Shown: positions 1-11,932 of the stretch, piece after piece
Layout: each line of letters starts with the position of its first letter
Position numbering within the stretch: position 1 is the stretch's first letter
From: Ichthyophonus hoferi
Taxonomy: Eukaryota; Opisthokonta; Ichthyosporea; Ichthyophonida; Ichthyophonidae
Assembly (NCBI GenBank): GCA_002751075.1
Contig: NAOQ01000428.1
Coordinates: 4,949-49,935 of the forward strand
Direction of reading: 5' to 3'
Length of the DNA: 44,987 nucleotides
Translations under genes and position numbers: made by a program
Notes under the pieces: generated by a model
The model's database searches: none
Told to the model about the DNA's origin: nothing
Seen by the model: the letters and a program-made list of their open reading frames with translations, nothing else

Positions 1-130
1 ATAGTGTATAGGGTTATAGTATAGGTCCTATAAATTATTGCCTAAATACTCTAAGTAGTTTTATTTGAATATCGGCTCAGTCTACGTGAGTGAGATTTAG
101 AAGTTGTCAATACAGTTAATTGTGAAATTG
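1..130. repeat. Dispersed repeat family D, copy 1 (edge of window)
   Basis: The stretch from about 40 to 130 resembles about 40015-40110 and, more weakly, 41580-41665. Shared blocks are a TTTGAATAT..CTCRGTCTACGTG motif and a following CAGTTAATT block. All copies lie in the same direction. It lies in the left-edge intron of the membrane-protein gene. No coding signal is visible. Confidence 0.45.
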
Positions 131-179
131 GATGTGATTAAAAAAAAAGAAAAAAAAGAACAGAAACCAGAAGGTACCA

Positions 180-410
180 TTATCTTATTGAATTATTATA
201 CTATTTAACTATTACATTATTGTACTATTATACTATTATACTATTATACTATTATATTATTTAACTATTATATTATTGTACTATTATACTATTATACTAT
301 TATATTATTTAACTATTATATTATTGTAGCAGTATATTATTGTAATATTACAATTACACCATTTTACTATTTGACTAATGTACTATTATATTATGGCACC
401 ATTATCCTAT
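180..410. repeat. Degenerate ACTATTAT minisatellite in intron
   Basis: Tandem, imperfect copies of a CTATTATA/TTATTGTA-type unit fill this stretch. It sits immediately 3' of the last visible exon of the minus-strand membrane-protein gene and so is intronic. Confidence 0.8.
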
Positions 411-442
411 AAAACAAACAACAGAACTAGAAAGATACTTAC

Positions 443-3238
443 AAGTCCAATTTAAGTAAAGCAGCAAATGCCAGATTAATAACAGAGTCCCTGTGACATG
501 GATATATGTTGCTAGAGCGTGCGGTCACTACCGTAGTGGCATTGGCTAGGCTTGGAAATGATATGTTGCCTTGACTGCAGTATATTAAAATGCCATGTTC
601 TACTCTTTCTAAAGCATCAAATACCCTGTGGAGGAGAGGGTGAGGAGAGAAACGGAGGGGAGGAAGAGGAAGAGATGAAATGGACCAATGAGTTAATGAA
701 GAGAGAGAAATATACAAATCAGTGAATGAGAAAATAGATGAGTAACTAGGGGAGGGAGTACATTAAGGGAAGTAGAGAGTGAGAGAGAGAAAGATGGAAA
801 GTGTGTCATTTTCTGGCCAGAATGACGTTGTGTTGATACGTATGTCTACGTGTATGTTTACATACTATTGCATGATATTACAAGTATATAATGTATATAT
901 AATGTATATGTATGTGTATAGGTGTATATTTATATGTTATTGCATGATATTACAGGTATATGTATGTATGTATATATGTATATTGGTAAGTTATTTCATG
1001 ATATGGTCCACTCACAGATCATGGGTAGTATTGTATATTATCACACTATGTTGTTGAGTACATTTATAGGACAGATACATATCTGCCTCCTCTTGTGACG
1101 TAATTATCACCATATATACCGGACACACCTTTACTGCTTTACCGTTCACTAGAAGTCTGTTAGAGAATGCGTGTGTGTAGATGTATGTATATAGGGATGG
1201 GGGTATGTATGTATGCATATATATGATAATCGATTATATTAGTGTGGAAACGGTATGGTATACTAACTCAAGCAGTGTGTATAAGATAGCATATTATCTT
1301 AATGTGCATATGGAATAGCATAGTATGTGAATGAACCCACCCACAAACATCTACACAAACGTATACCTATATATGGTGGTATGTACATGTATATATCAGG
1401 GCATATGGCGTAGAGATGACATCAATTATGACTATATATATATTACCCTATAGATTACTGATGATCTTGCACCAATCATAGCTCACAGTAGGACATAATA
1501 TCTTTTAAGGATTGGATTATTACTAATAGCTTTTAAAAAGTCGGTCTATCGTTGTTAGATAATGTCACTGCAAATGACGCTGCTATAGAAACCTTCTTCC
1601 AACTATCTTGTAATAAACGTTATGGAGGATATAAACATATAATGTATTGGGTGGCATTGCTGATTAGTGTTTATATTTCCCTCTTTAATAAGCACTGAAT
1701 GTCATTCTAAATGACGTTGTTGTAGTGCCAATTCTTAACAACACTATACTAAATATTATACACTATAGATATAAAGATTATTAAATGTAATGTGTTTTTC
1801 CCTTACACCATAAACAAATAATTACTATACATATTTTATAGTTTTTTCATGATGTAAGCATTTATAAATACTTATAGATATCCAAAAGAACCTAAACGTG
1901 AATCTCACTTGACCTCAAACAATACGTATGTTTTCATGTTTTTGAGAAGTAAAATTACTGTTGCCGCCATTTCGTCAGTACAATATGAAGCACCATGCAT
2001 GTATATGTATATATGTATATATGTATATATGTATATATGTATATATGTATATATGAAGGGGCAGTACGTACCCAACACTGACCCCTATCAGAATGGCCAG
2101 GCAAACCACAAGGAGACAGGCCAGAAGAAGCACTCTCCATCGATCACGATTCACTACATGTCGTAAATTCTGTACCATTTCTTGTAACATAACATCCTCT
2201 ACAGTGTCTTCCTCATTGGTAAGTAGTACATTATCTGGAGGGGGAGGGAGGGAGGAAGAGGAAGGGTTAAGTGTGTTATAGTATGTATATATAGTGCTAG
2301 GTATGTATGTGTATGTGTATGTGTGTTTATCAATGTATAACTGTATGTATGTATGTATAATGACATAAATTATAGTAAAAAAGCATGATAGAGTAATGCT
2401 AATATAGTATAAGGCTATGATGATATACTAGCATATACAATAGTATAATAGTATTATAATATGTGAATATAAACAAGGTCTGTCCTTCCTGTTTTATGGC
2501 TATATAATTATATTCGTGTATGTGTATACGACATATGATAAAAAACCAATCCAAGGTGGGATATGGTGTCAGTCAATAGATATACATTGGGACAGAAATA
2601 ATTTGTATCAAAATATAATGATTGGGCTAAATATACAACGTGTGTATAATACATAAATTGTGTACTGACTGATATCATAGATAGGGGCAAAGAGAAGACT
2701 TATTACGTCATACGTACCACCCTCTAAGGTTATAAAGGGCGTGTATTGCTCATCGTTTCTTTTAATAAGCTGCGATTATTGGTTGAAAAGGTTAGCATGA
2801 ATTGAACTTTAAATTTTAAATTTTAAAATAAAATATTGTGAAATGTGTGGATAATGTGTACATACAATAATTCTCCCTCCCTTTTCTTTCCCCCACCCTC
2901 TCTATCCTCCTCTCCCTTCCTCTCCTATATTACTCTTGATGTTTCTCCTTTTCTTATACAGTATACACCCTATTCAACAGACACAGTAATAATAGAATGG
3001 TAACATCTCTCCCTTTCCCACAACCTACCTTCTCTATCAATAAAGGCCTCCAATTTGACACATCTATAGGTCCGTATTCCCCCTCTTCACCTGCAAGGCC
3101 CCCTATCCCAGCTCTCCTCCGTAGACCATTAGAGAATGCATCCAACGACTTATTCAACACATTCCCTATATTATGAAAACTGCTAAAGCTCATATGGAAT
3201 GAAGAGCGGGCCGTAAGTTGAGGTTTGCTTCGCCACAT
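443..3238 (-). CDS. Unrecognised single-pass membrane protein, four exons, continues past left edge
   Basis: I do not recognise the family. Proposed minus-strand exons are 3238-3029, 2211-2072 (or from 2234), 1156-1016 and 625-443. Each of the last three ends at a clear GTACGT, GTGAGT or GTAAGT donor. The ATG at 3238 is the first after an in-frame stop. Exon 1 encodes a polar, Ser- and Arg-rich N-terminus of 70 residues. The next exon encodes a basic stretch (RHVVNRDRWR) followed by a hydrophobic segment LLLACLLVVCLAILIGVSVG, a typical signal anchor. The following two exons encode a Cys-containing domain with potential N-glycosylation sites (NTT, NIS, NAT), which suggests a type II protein with a luminal or extracellular C-terminus. 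The last junctions are all phase 2 and exons of 141 and 183 nt keep frame, which supports the model. The exon 1-2 junction is the weakest: the best-looking acceptor (at 2234) gives the wrong phase, so a weaker acceptor at 2211 or a missed small exon is needed. Confidence 0.55.
1157..2071. other. Intron with (TATATG)n microsatellite
   Basis: This is intronic sequence of the minus-strand membrane-protein gene. It holds a TATATG/TATATGTA microsatellite at about 1998-2055, directly beside the donor of the transmembrane exon, and short internal repeats near 1560-1735 (two diverged blocks with TGTCA..AAATGACG). No further exon was seen. Confidence 0.6.
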
Positions 3239-4106
3239 CCTGTAGGATCTAGTTGCCTATAATGTACAAAGCCACCCTTATTATCTTAAGGCTATTATGC
3301 TATTACCCTATTATGTGTTGCTAGCTAAGAATTATTCTGTGTCCCGTGTGGTAGGTATGTAGTTATTTCGTTTGGTTCATGTGTTCATAAGTATGCCGGT
3401 AGGTAGATATGTATATTGTGTTCTTCCCTCACTTTTTTTCAGGTGTCTATAGTCCCAACCCCTGTGAGATCCTATGTTATTAATATATATATATATACAT
3501 ATTCCCCTCTTCCCTCTCTCTCAACTGTGCAGTGATTAATAAATTATGGCCCTGTTCCATGTGTATGCCCTTGTAGATCTGCTGTAACTAATTAATAGAA
3601 ATAGATAGATAGACTTACTACTACTACTACTACTACTATACAAGTAATATAACATATAATAGTCTATATAGTAAAGAAATATGCTTATTGTAACTGCCAG
3701 TATTTAATATTAAGATATACCGTATGATACATTATACATTACAGTAAATTAAGTTCACGTTTATGTATAATGTGTATAAAACAAACAACATCTATTGGCT
3801 AATATGATTGGTCAGAGATAGTATGGACTATAGGAATCCAACAATAAATATAATTAAGATAATGATTGCATGATTAACATAAAATATTTAATTTTAAAAA
3901 TATTTATAGCTGGTCGGTTTGGTATGTTATATAATCTGAAAAGATAAAAAGGTAAAGTGAAATAAAGAAAAATGGATATGGGGCCAAATAGTATAATACA
4001 GATAGATATAGATGGCTTGAACAAAGATAAATTGATCAATAGATGGTACGGTAGGTTAACAAAGTGTCTATAATATAATACAATACAATATAATCTATGC
4101 TATGAT
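3239..4106. other. Intergenic, no gene seen
   Basis: This is AT-rich sequence upstream of the membrane-protein gene. It contains a short (TA)n at about 3483 and a TAC triplet run at 3616-3640. No ORF with coding character, RNA gene or clear core promoter element was recognised. Confidence 0.5.
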
Positions 4107-5720
4107 GCAAACAGGCTTCTGGTTAGATGGAAATGTATAATGCATAGCAATATAATTTATTATCCTATTAATTTACAGTTATTTAGAATCTGAGTATATA
4201 CTATAGAATTACATATCAATCTATTATTCGCTGAGCCAGCCTCGGCGAAACCGCATCATGGAGGCGTATGCGCAGATTGAACCCTAATCATACGGTTTGT
4301 ACGCAATATTTGTTTAGAAAAATTCTTCGTTTTTGACACCATTGGATATATTCAAAAAGAAAACTACAACAGCTACCATGTACCTCAATAGGATGTATTA
4401 GTGATCTAGTACATTGCCTCTGGTGAAGAACCTGAAATTTTAGTTTGGCTAAGAAGCCGTTTCTGTAATTTGGAAAATTGCGTTTGGGCGCGGTTAGAGA
4501 CGTCACTGATGACGTGTTCACCAGTTGAGTCATAAAACTACCTTTCCATACAAAACCTTTTACGAGCGGGTGGTCTCGTTTATGTTGTTATTAGGCTTCA
4601 AATATTGAGAGTTTCCCACAGCTACTTATAAATAAAATAATATACACAAACTGTTTATTTGTAATAGTAAACCAAAGTGTTGATAAAGCAAAATACAACA
4701 ATCAATTGTTTATTCCTAGAGTGATTATAATGATTAGTTATAATTACAAAAATAACAACATATCTAAAACTGATCTATAGGAAATTTAGTCTAGCAAGTA
4801 ATATTTCATCAATATTAAATTGTACAGTTATTTTCAGGTAGCTACTCTAAAAATAATATACTATATAAACAAATAAGAAAGAATGTATAAATACCAATAC
4901 GAGCTTGTGATTTAAGTTTCCAAGAACCAATGCTAGCGTTCTGCACTTGCTTTTACACTCTATCTCAAGTCGATTGATTAATCAATCACCATTTTTCTTT
5001 TATTATTGCGCGAATAACATCGTCGATGCCGCGATCTTGTAGATACAAAAGGTTGTGTGCTTCAGGGATCAGATACGCAGTCATAATTTAATTATAACTT
5101 TTCGATAATATTATTTTATACAATTTTTAAATATTCAGTTAATATTTTTAATATATTAACTAGGTGAGTAATACTTACCTCTTCCTCTTTGTTAAAACTT
5201 TTTTAAATACATTATTTTTGGCAACCAATCCAATTTAAATGAGGTATATGGTTCATTGGTTAACTATTTTTGGCCTGGTTTGGAACTATAAAATTGCGGG
5301 TCAGGTAGCTTGGATTGACTCGCAAAATACCGTTCAATGGGTCTGTCGTACGATTAAGATTTAGTATTGACAGACGAGTAAATCCACGACATATATATTT
5401 TTTGAACAGAATTATATGTTGACCAAAGACAGAAAAATAACTATACCAAGAACTGGCTAGTTTCCAATTAACTAGGAGATGCTCTTCTACACATAGAAGA
5501 AAATACTTACCTGGGAATCGAAACTAATTGGAGTACCTCGAAGCCCGTGGACAAGTCACTAAAACAACCACAAATTGCTGTAGTATATGTCGCGATGCAA
5601 AACTATACAGTAAAATAACCGTGTTGCGTAACAAATAAAAAATGCGAATAGCAACATACATTGCCTCCAGGAAGAAATTTACAAGACAAAAATAAAAATA
5701 AAGCTTTGCAACCACCCTCC
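4107..5720 (+). repeat. Dispersed repeat family A, long copy
   Basis: Two blocks align in order with a second copy at the right end of the window: about 4107-4400 with 43698-43965, and about 5400-5600 with 44040-44220. Between the blocks this copy carries roughly 1 kb that the other copy lacks, so one has an insertion or the other a deletion. A short inverted fragment lies near 25970-26030 (motif around CCTGTCCACAGGCTTCG). A stem-loop at about 4230-4250 (CGCTGAG..CTCGGCG) is kept in the other copy. No transposase or reverse transcriptase coding was recognised, so it is a non-autonomous or long-decayed element. Confidence 0.65.
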
Positions 5721-5989
5721 TTTATTGGTCTCTTTTGCATCCAGTCTGTTAACACTATTCAATTGTCTATTAATCTATTAATCTATTTCTCTTTTTTTGT
5801 TATTCTTGTACCACAGGTCTCTGCTATTGTAAGATAGAACATGTGTTGTTTGTTACAAGAAATTTTTGTTTATTTATTTAAATAGATTGTGTCCTATATT
5901 CTAATACATGTAAATAATAACATAAGGAAACTACAATGAATTACATGTGTCCCAACACATTGTTCAGTAATACAATACTCATATTTTTG

Positions 5990-6430
5990 TCTCATGCCAG
6001 AAAAACAAAACCTGTCATAAACAGTAAGCTCCTAGCAGTAACGTCATTAAAACTGGTGACGTCACCTTATTGACGACAAATGTGGGCCAATTGTATTATG
6101 TAAGGAAATATGATATATTTGACATTGGTGATGAAGTTTTAAGGTTCAGGAACATACTTAGTTTACACGTGCAACTGAGGCATTACATGAGGATGGAAAG
6201 CTCAATGTAACTAAGCCGAGCTATTTTTGTAGTTGTAGTGTATTGTAAAGGAGCCTTGAAAGCGTAATATTTTATAAAGCATTGAGGCCTCTGCCTTATC
6301 TTTAGCTACTGCAGTTATAGGAGAGGACTTACCTTATATGCTTTCATTTTATTTCTCCCAGCAAAGGTTCTTACTGTTGTAAGAAACATAAGCTGACACT
6401 TCCCTTAGATAGTAGCGATATTTTGAAGCC
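5990..6430 (+). repeat. Dispersed repeat family B, copy 1
   Basis: About 420 bp aligns, with frequent mismatches, to 19480-19850 in the same orientation. Shared blocks include a TGACGTCA palindrome (here extended to GGTGACGTCACC at 6055-6066), GGTTTACACGT-like and GGAAAGCTCA.TGTAACT stretches, TGTAGTTGTAGTGTA and AAAGGAGCCTTGAA. No coding potential is visible. In both places it lies beside an LTR of the Copia family. Confidence 0.75.
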
Positions 6431-6482
6431 ATTTATCATGTATTTTTTAATATATATATATATATATTGTTTTTATAATACA

Positions 6483-7240
6483 TGTTAAAACAGAAATATT
6501 TAATTAATCCGGTATTTATTTAAATAGCCACAATCATTTAATACTATCAACAATTATTATTGCATTTGAAATCTGGAAAGATAATTGGTGCAATCTCAAC
6601 CTGACAATCAGTAAATCTCAAATTGCTTTTAATGTCAACTCCAGAAGATTGCTCAAGATTGAACCAGCCAGTGACAGTCCCGCGACTATATAATAAGCCA
6701 TTTCAGACATTCCTTGGGTATCCTGCCTAAGAAAAGTCCTACACCTTTTACCAATATATTTACAGTATTGCAACTGCTTGGAGGAAACCTTGCATTCTTT
6801 ACTTTTATTGGGGGCAACTGGGAGTTTTGTCCTCTGCATCACGTAACACAGTCGTCAAAGAATGGCTACATAGCCACACATATCCCTTGCATAGCAGATC
6901 CTCTATTGAACTCCTTGGGAATCTCACTAGGCCAAATATGAGCTAATAATTAATAACTGGCTGCCCCGCTAACTGTGCTCTCTTAGTATTATCAAACCTA
7001 TGGGTCTACTCCTCAACTTCTGCTGACTTACTTTAATAATAAAAATATGCCTTAGTCTATATGTACCATATGTATGCAAGGGTACACATTAAGACACCCC
7101 TTAATTTAGTATTTCATTAATTATGAATAGATATATATCACAGAAACCGAGCTTGTCTTTATTTATTTTCCCAATATGGTAGTAGTATTTCCGGAAAAAA
7201 TATATGGACTTTGTACGTTTTCGGTAATTCGTATTTTGAC
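6483..7240 (-). repeat. Copia-family LTR (3' LTR of the fossil element)
   Basis: On the plus strand it begins TGTTAAAACAG and aligns along its length with 11480-11900, with 20409-19960 (inverted) and with 16835-16500 (inverted, partial). A second copy of the same terminus lies at 7355-7400 in the same direction, suggesting a nested or tandem LTR fragment. Confidence 0.75.
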
Positions 7241-7354
7241 ATTTTATTAGAAGAACATTAAATAGTCTATAAAGGCTGTACTATTAGATATGTTAAGGTT
7301 CAAATAACTAGAAAAAAGACATTAAAAATAGAGACGGTTTGCGTTAATGGCAAG

Positions 7355-7440
7355 TGTTAAAACAGGAATATTTAACTAATTGGGGTATTTCTTTATATAG
7401 TATCAGAAACTGTGTTTGTTCTACTGACTTTTCCGCAGTT
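7355..7440 (-). repeat. Second LTR-terminus fragment
   Basis: TGTTAAAACAGGAATATTTAA followed by GGGGTATTTCTTTATATAG repeats the start of the LTR at 6483 and is closest to the inverted copy ending at 20409. It sits inside the Copia element, next to its 3' LTR. Confidence 0.6.
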
Positions 7441-10230
7441 GTCGAAATCTTCAATTCTATAACTGTTAGTGGTTAGTATTGCCTAACCAATGTTAGCAAT
7501 AGCCACTTGATCAGATCAGTCTTTTAGGTTCAGTTGCTGTGATAGAGGTTCAATTGAAGGCCCATATACCAACTCTCTAGGTACCTGGCTGTAGTAATTA
7601 TCTCTCCTCTAATTCAAAAGGAATGGACGCTTTGATGCGTTTGTGTGCGAATGTGGACATTGCACAATGAGATGAATCAGTAAGTGGTGATATATTACAA
7701 TGTAAATAATAACTATCGTCGCTATTTAATGTTAGTAAGTAGTTTTCTGAGCTCTAAACGGGTGAGCGATCTAGGCACTGATTATCATATACTAGAGTAG
7801 GTGGAATAAATATTTTAGCGATTTGTTATCTTCTAGGTACGTCATCGTCGCTGTTATTCTCGGATGAATCCGCCGCATGCTCCACTGACTCAGGAAGGTC
7901 TGTAGAATCTGCTAGAGATTGCAAGATGGCGGCGGGAGAAGGTGACAAGGCTGATGGGTCAGTGTATGACTCATCTCTCCCATAGCCCAAGGAAGATGAA
8001 TGATTAAAAAGCCTCGCTGTATGCGGTGACATCTTCGGAGGGAATATCCGCCAAAGTTACTGGAAATGGATCTGACTGGACGGTTTTAGAGTGAAGCTTT
8101 ACATAGAGGAATGTCCTTTGAAAGAGATGTTGTTGCGCCTGGTTGTGATGGGACGAGTGGTCCAGCCCATTACTATTCATACTAATTGTAGGATATCATA
8201 CCTTAGAAATAGATCCGGCCATCCTCTAGGAGTTTTTCCTTGATGGCAATGTCGTCGAGCCTATAGTAAACCAGAGCTTTTTCTACTGGCGCCCTGATTT
8301 TGCACCATAGTTCGAACTACACCGTTTCATTGGACACGGCTAAGGTTGGGCACATACTATGGGTGAAGATAGCCACGCAGAGCATAACTGCAGAACTAGG
8401 TGGATATATTGGCCTGAGTTAGAGATGTTTGTGGCATCTGTAGTAGTTATAGTTTGTGGTTTACGCGCTCGCTTATGCCGTTGCTAGAGAGGGCATACGA
8501 CAAGGTAATGAGATGAGTAATGCCTTTCTCACAAAGATACTTCCGGAAATCTCTGTCGAAATACCTGCAACCTTGATCAGAAAAAAAAAAGTGAGCGATC
8601 TTTAGAGGTGTGTGTAATTGATTCTGCTGCTGTTTTGAAAGTACGGATGTGTTTCTGAACATCGTCTTTTTACGTCGTGCAAAACGCTGTTGTAAAGTGT
8701 CTAAAATCGTCGATGAACGTCACAATCTAACAGAAATTGTCTGTGGATTTTCTCAGCGGACCGATGACGGCGCAGTACTGGATAGGAATTGCGTCCTGGT
8801 AATCTTGGAGCTTGGAGATAGCGCAATTATCGCATGGCAAGCTGTTTGTTGATGGTTATGTTTTCTTGAAGAGCAGAAGGGCCTGCCGACGTACATCTAA
8901 TAGATCCATGAAGCGATATGTCAAAATGCATGTGCTACTACACTGGTGACTGATGGAATAATGGCAGTGTCATCGTTTACCCATGTGGCGAGGCAAGGGG
9001 CGTGCGGAAAGGCAACGTCGGTGTTGAGGAGGTATAGATCGTTTTGGTAGGGTCAGCCAATAAGAATGGTGCGACTGTTAAATGTTGCCGTTGCTTGATT
9101 GGCTGAGAAGATAGTGACGACATCCAGCCTCTGAAGAGCAGCAATAGAAAATAGATTGATCAGAGTTGACTGTACATAGTAGAACACTGGTTTTAAAGCA
9201 ATGATTTGCGCGGTCAGATGCGACTTTAACACTACTGTTCCTGTCAGCGTTGTTGCGGTCTGGTTACCATCAGCCATAGAGATTGGAATATTATCGGGAG
9301 TGCTTTCTATAAATGCCGCCAGTGTTGAGTAGACGTGCATGCTGGTGCCGGAGTCTACCATAAAGCTTCCCTTTGGAAAACCTAATACTGCAGCCAAACC
9401 TGCACGTGCAAGTGAGATGGTGGGGGTTTTGACAGACGGACTGTGGAGTTGAATAATTCCCGTATGGACCTGTTGTTGTTGCTGTTGTCTTGGTGGGAAC
9501 TACCTCTTATTTTTGCCAAAGTTGGGACTGCCTTGGTGTTTATTCCAATCTATTGTGTGGTGGTGGGCATATTTCCCAGGGTAGTAATCTCAATAAAAGT
9601 TGTTTTGTTCTTTGCAATTGTGGTAACCGTTAGGCTACCTATTGGGTTTGTTGAATTTGTTGTGGCTTGGCTTTTTCCCGTTGATCTTTCATGTGCCGTG
9701 TCATCTGCTATTAGGGTCATATGATTTTTGGGCGGTATAACTGCTGTTTTCCAATGTGTAGAAGGCTCACCTGCATTCGTAGGACTCGACCAGACGGATA
9801 ATAATAATTTGTCAGGAAGAGAATTTGTTGTTCTGTGCTTCCAGCCAAGTGACTACACCTTTGTATCTAGGTAGGTTGTACATGGCTTGAAGGGCGGCAG
9901 CCGTAATGAAATTATCATGCATTTCATGATTTCATGGATAGTACCATGTAGCTTGGTGCCGACAACTTTGAAACTTGCCATGAATGTAGAGGCTAACTCA
10001 CCCCATTCAATTTTGACTTGAAGGAAATTGTCGTATCACCTCACAACAATATTGGCGGAGGTTATGCCAAAGGCCTTGGACAATTTGGTCATCTTGTCGA
10101 AAATTAATTCGTTGGGGTTCGTGTTCTCGAGAGTGGCATACTCACGTTCTGGTGTGTCTACTATGCTGTTCAGGTGGTGACATGCCAAACGTTCGTACAT
10201 ATAGTGAGCACTACCTGACTGCATATATCG

Positions 10231-10603
10231 ACGTTTCCCGACAGATGGAGCATTTTGGTAACGGGTGGTACATACTTCATATGAAGTGAAGACATAAAGG
10301 CTTTTACTCCANNNNNNNNNNNNNNNNNNNNNNNNNNNNNNNNNNNNNNNNNNNNNNNNNNNNNNNNNNNNNNNNNNNNNNNNNNNNNNNNNNNNNNNNN
10401 NNNNNNNNNNNNNNNNNNNNNNNNNNNNNNNNNNNNNNNNNNNNNNNNNNNNNNNNNNNNNNNNNNNNNNNNNNNNNNNNNNNNNNNNNNNNNNNNNNNN
10501 NNNNNNNNNNNNNNNNNNNNNNACGTTTCCCGACAGATGGAGCATTTTGGTAACGGGTGGTACATACTTCATATGAAGTGAAGACATAAAGGCTTTTACT
10601 CCA
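10231..10603. other. Assembly gap with 81-bp duplicated flanks
   Basis: The 81 bases before the N run (10231-10311) are repeated exactly right after it (10523-10603). Both copies touch the N run (10312-10522), the pattern left when two overlapping contig ends are not merged. The gap lies within the fossil Copia element. Confidence 0.9.
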
Positions 10604-11479
10604 CTGGTAGTAAGGATATGTACTTACTGTTGATTGCCGAAAGACGTTTTTAGTATCATTTGGCAATGAACGCCTGTTAATATTGTCGAGAGACTGAGTG
10701 CTCGGGTTGACTGAAATTTCTGGAGCATACAAAAATGGAGGTAGTCTGAATGATGAATGAGATGCTTTGACAGGAGATGGTACTGATGGTGATATATTAG
10801 AGCTCGAGGGGGGCGTTTGATGAGGCAAGAACCGAGGATGAATGTTCTTGGACTGGAATATATATTTTTGAACGAGTCCTTGTTATGATGTTTGGATGGA
10901 GTAAAAGAGAGGGAATGTATTGTGCAGGTTGTACAGGTGGTGGTGGTTATGAATCCGGTAGAGGAGGTGTCATATCGGACAAACCGTCCTGGGCGATAAA
11001 TCTTTGAAGAAACTGCGCAATCGTCTGTTGTGTTTACTGACGTTCTTGTTGTTGTTTTTGAAATTGTTGTTATTGTGGTTGTAGTTGTTGCTGTTGTTGA
11101 TGATATTGGCGCTCCTGTTGCTGTTGCATCTGCACCATCATATTTTTATGTTCCTGAGCAGTATAATGTAACTCAGCTTGAAGACGGTTTGGTTGTAGGT
11201 TGGGGATTCCAGGAGTGGAGTGCCTTGTGGTTGCGACTGAAATTCAAACTGTGGTTGATTTGTTCCCATCATGTTTGGATAATCAAAGTAGTCTGTTGTG
11301 TTGACTGGTTTGCGGTTTTCGAGAACGTTAAGATGTTGCCTATTCCGAATGGCCAAAGACTCGGTGTACTGTGTGTAACGGAGTTGCTATGCAGAGACCC
11401 ACTAGGAATGTCTGATTCCATCTTGAAAAATTTGTATTAGTGTTTCCATATGACTCATTAGCTAATTCACTACGGAGTT

Positions 11480-11930
11480 AACGATCTTACAACAAATAGC
11501 TATAAGCATTTAATATTATTAGCAGTTATTATTCCATATGTAGCCCGGAAAAATAGTTAGTCCAATCTATTAGTGTTCAACGGCAATATCAAATTCTATT
11601 AAAATTGAACCAGCCAATGGTAGAGATCCTGCAACTATACAATAAGCTATTTCAATTCGTACGTTTTGGGTCCGGCCAACACATTGCTTAGGCATCTTGC
11701 CCATGGCAAGTCCTGCTGATTTGCTTAATAATAAAAATGCTTAGCATATCTGTACTCAGTGTACGCAAAGGAACATGCCAAAACGCCTCGTAATTCCGTA
11801 TTTTCTCCCCTTTTAAACGAATATAGGTTATAGAAACGCTCGTGTCTCCACTTATTATTCTCAACAGTTAGTTATTTCCGTTTTCATTTATGCTTTTCCC
11901 ATATTTATCGTGCGCGTCATTTCTGGTTAA
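11480..11930 (-). repeat. Copia-family LTR (5' LTR of the fossil element)
   Basis: Aligns with the LTR at 6483-7240 and with the inverted copy at 19960-20409. Shared blocks include CATTTAATATTATTAGCAG, AATTGAACCAGCCAATGG and ACGAATATAGGT.ATAGAA. Its outer end lies near 11930, where repeat family C begins. Confidence 0.75.
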
Positions 11931-11932
11931 CA

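Larger units (their letters stand above)
6483..11932 (-). mobile_element. Broken Ty1/Copia LTR retrotransposon
   Basis: This is a fossil Copia-type element on the minus strand, flanked by two related LTRs at about 6483-7240 and 11480-11930. Parts recognised are a gag-like region starting near 11420 (initial residues MESDIPSG) and running to about 9.7 kb, an aspartic-protease region with the family motif VDSGTSMH around 9.1-9.4 kb followed by Copia-type sequence, and an integrase-core region around 8.45-8.6 kb (SDQGCRYFDRDF, then NGISERVN). A Ser/Asp-rich segment follows near 7.83-8.03 kb. Other parts expected of the family were not recognised. The element is clearly broken, with several breaks, and the two LTRs are well diverged, so it is not recent. 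An assembly gap with duplicated flanks lies inside it. Confidence 0.85.

Noticed and set aside
4288-4533. 81-residue minus-strand ORF
   Set aside because: It lies in repeat family A; the matching region at 43.8-44.0 kb does not keep it open.
9443-9724. 93-residue plus-strand ORF
   Set aside because: Shadow of the gag-like region on the minus strand; I looked for a zinc knuckle there and could not confirm one.
11030-11440. 136-residue plus-strand ORF rich in Val
   Set aside because: It is the opposite-strand shadow of the Gln-rich gag-like region of the fossil Copia element.
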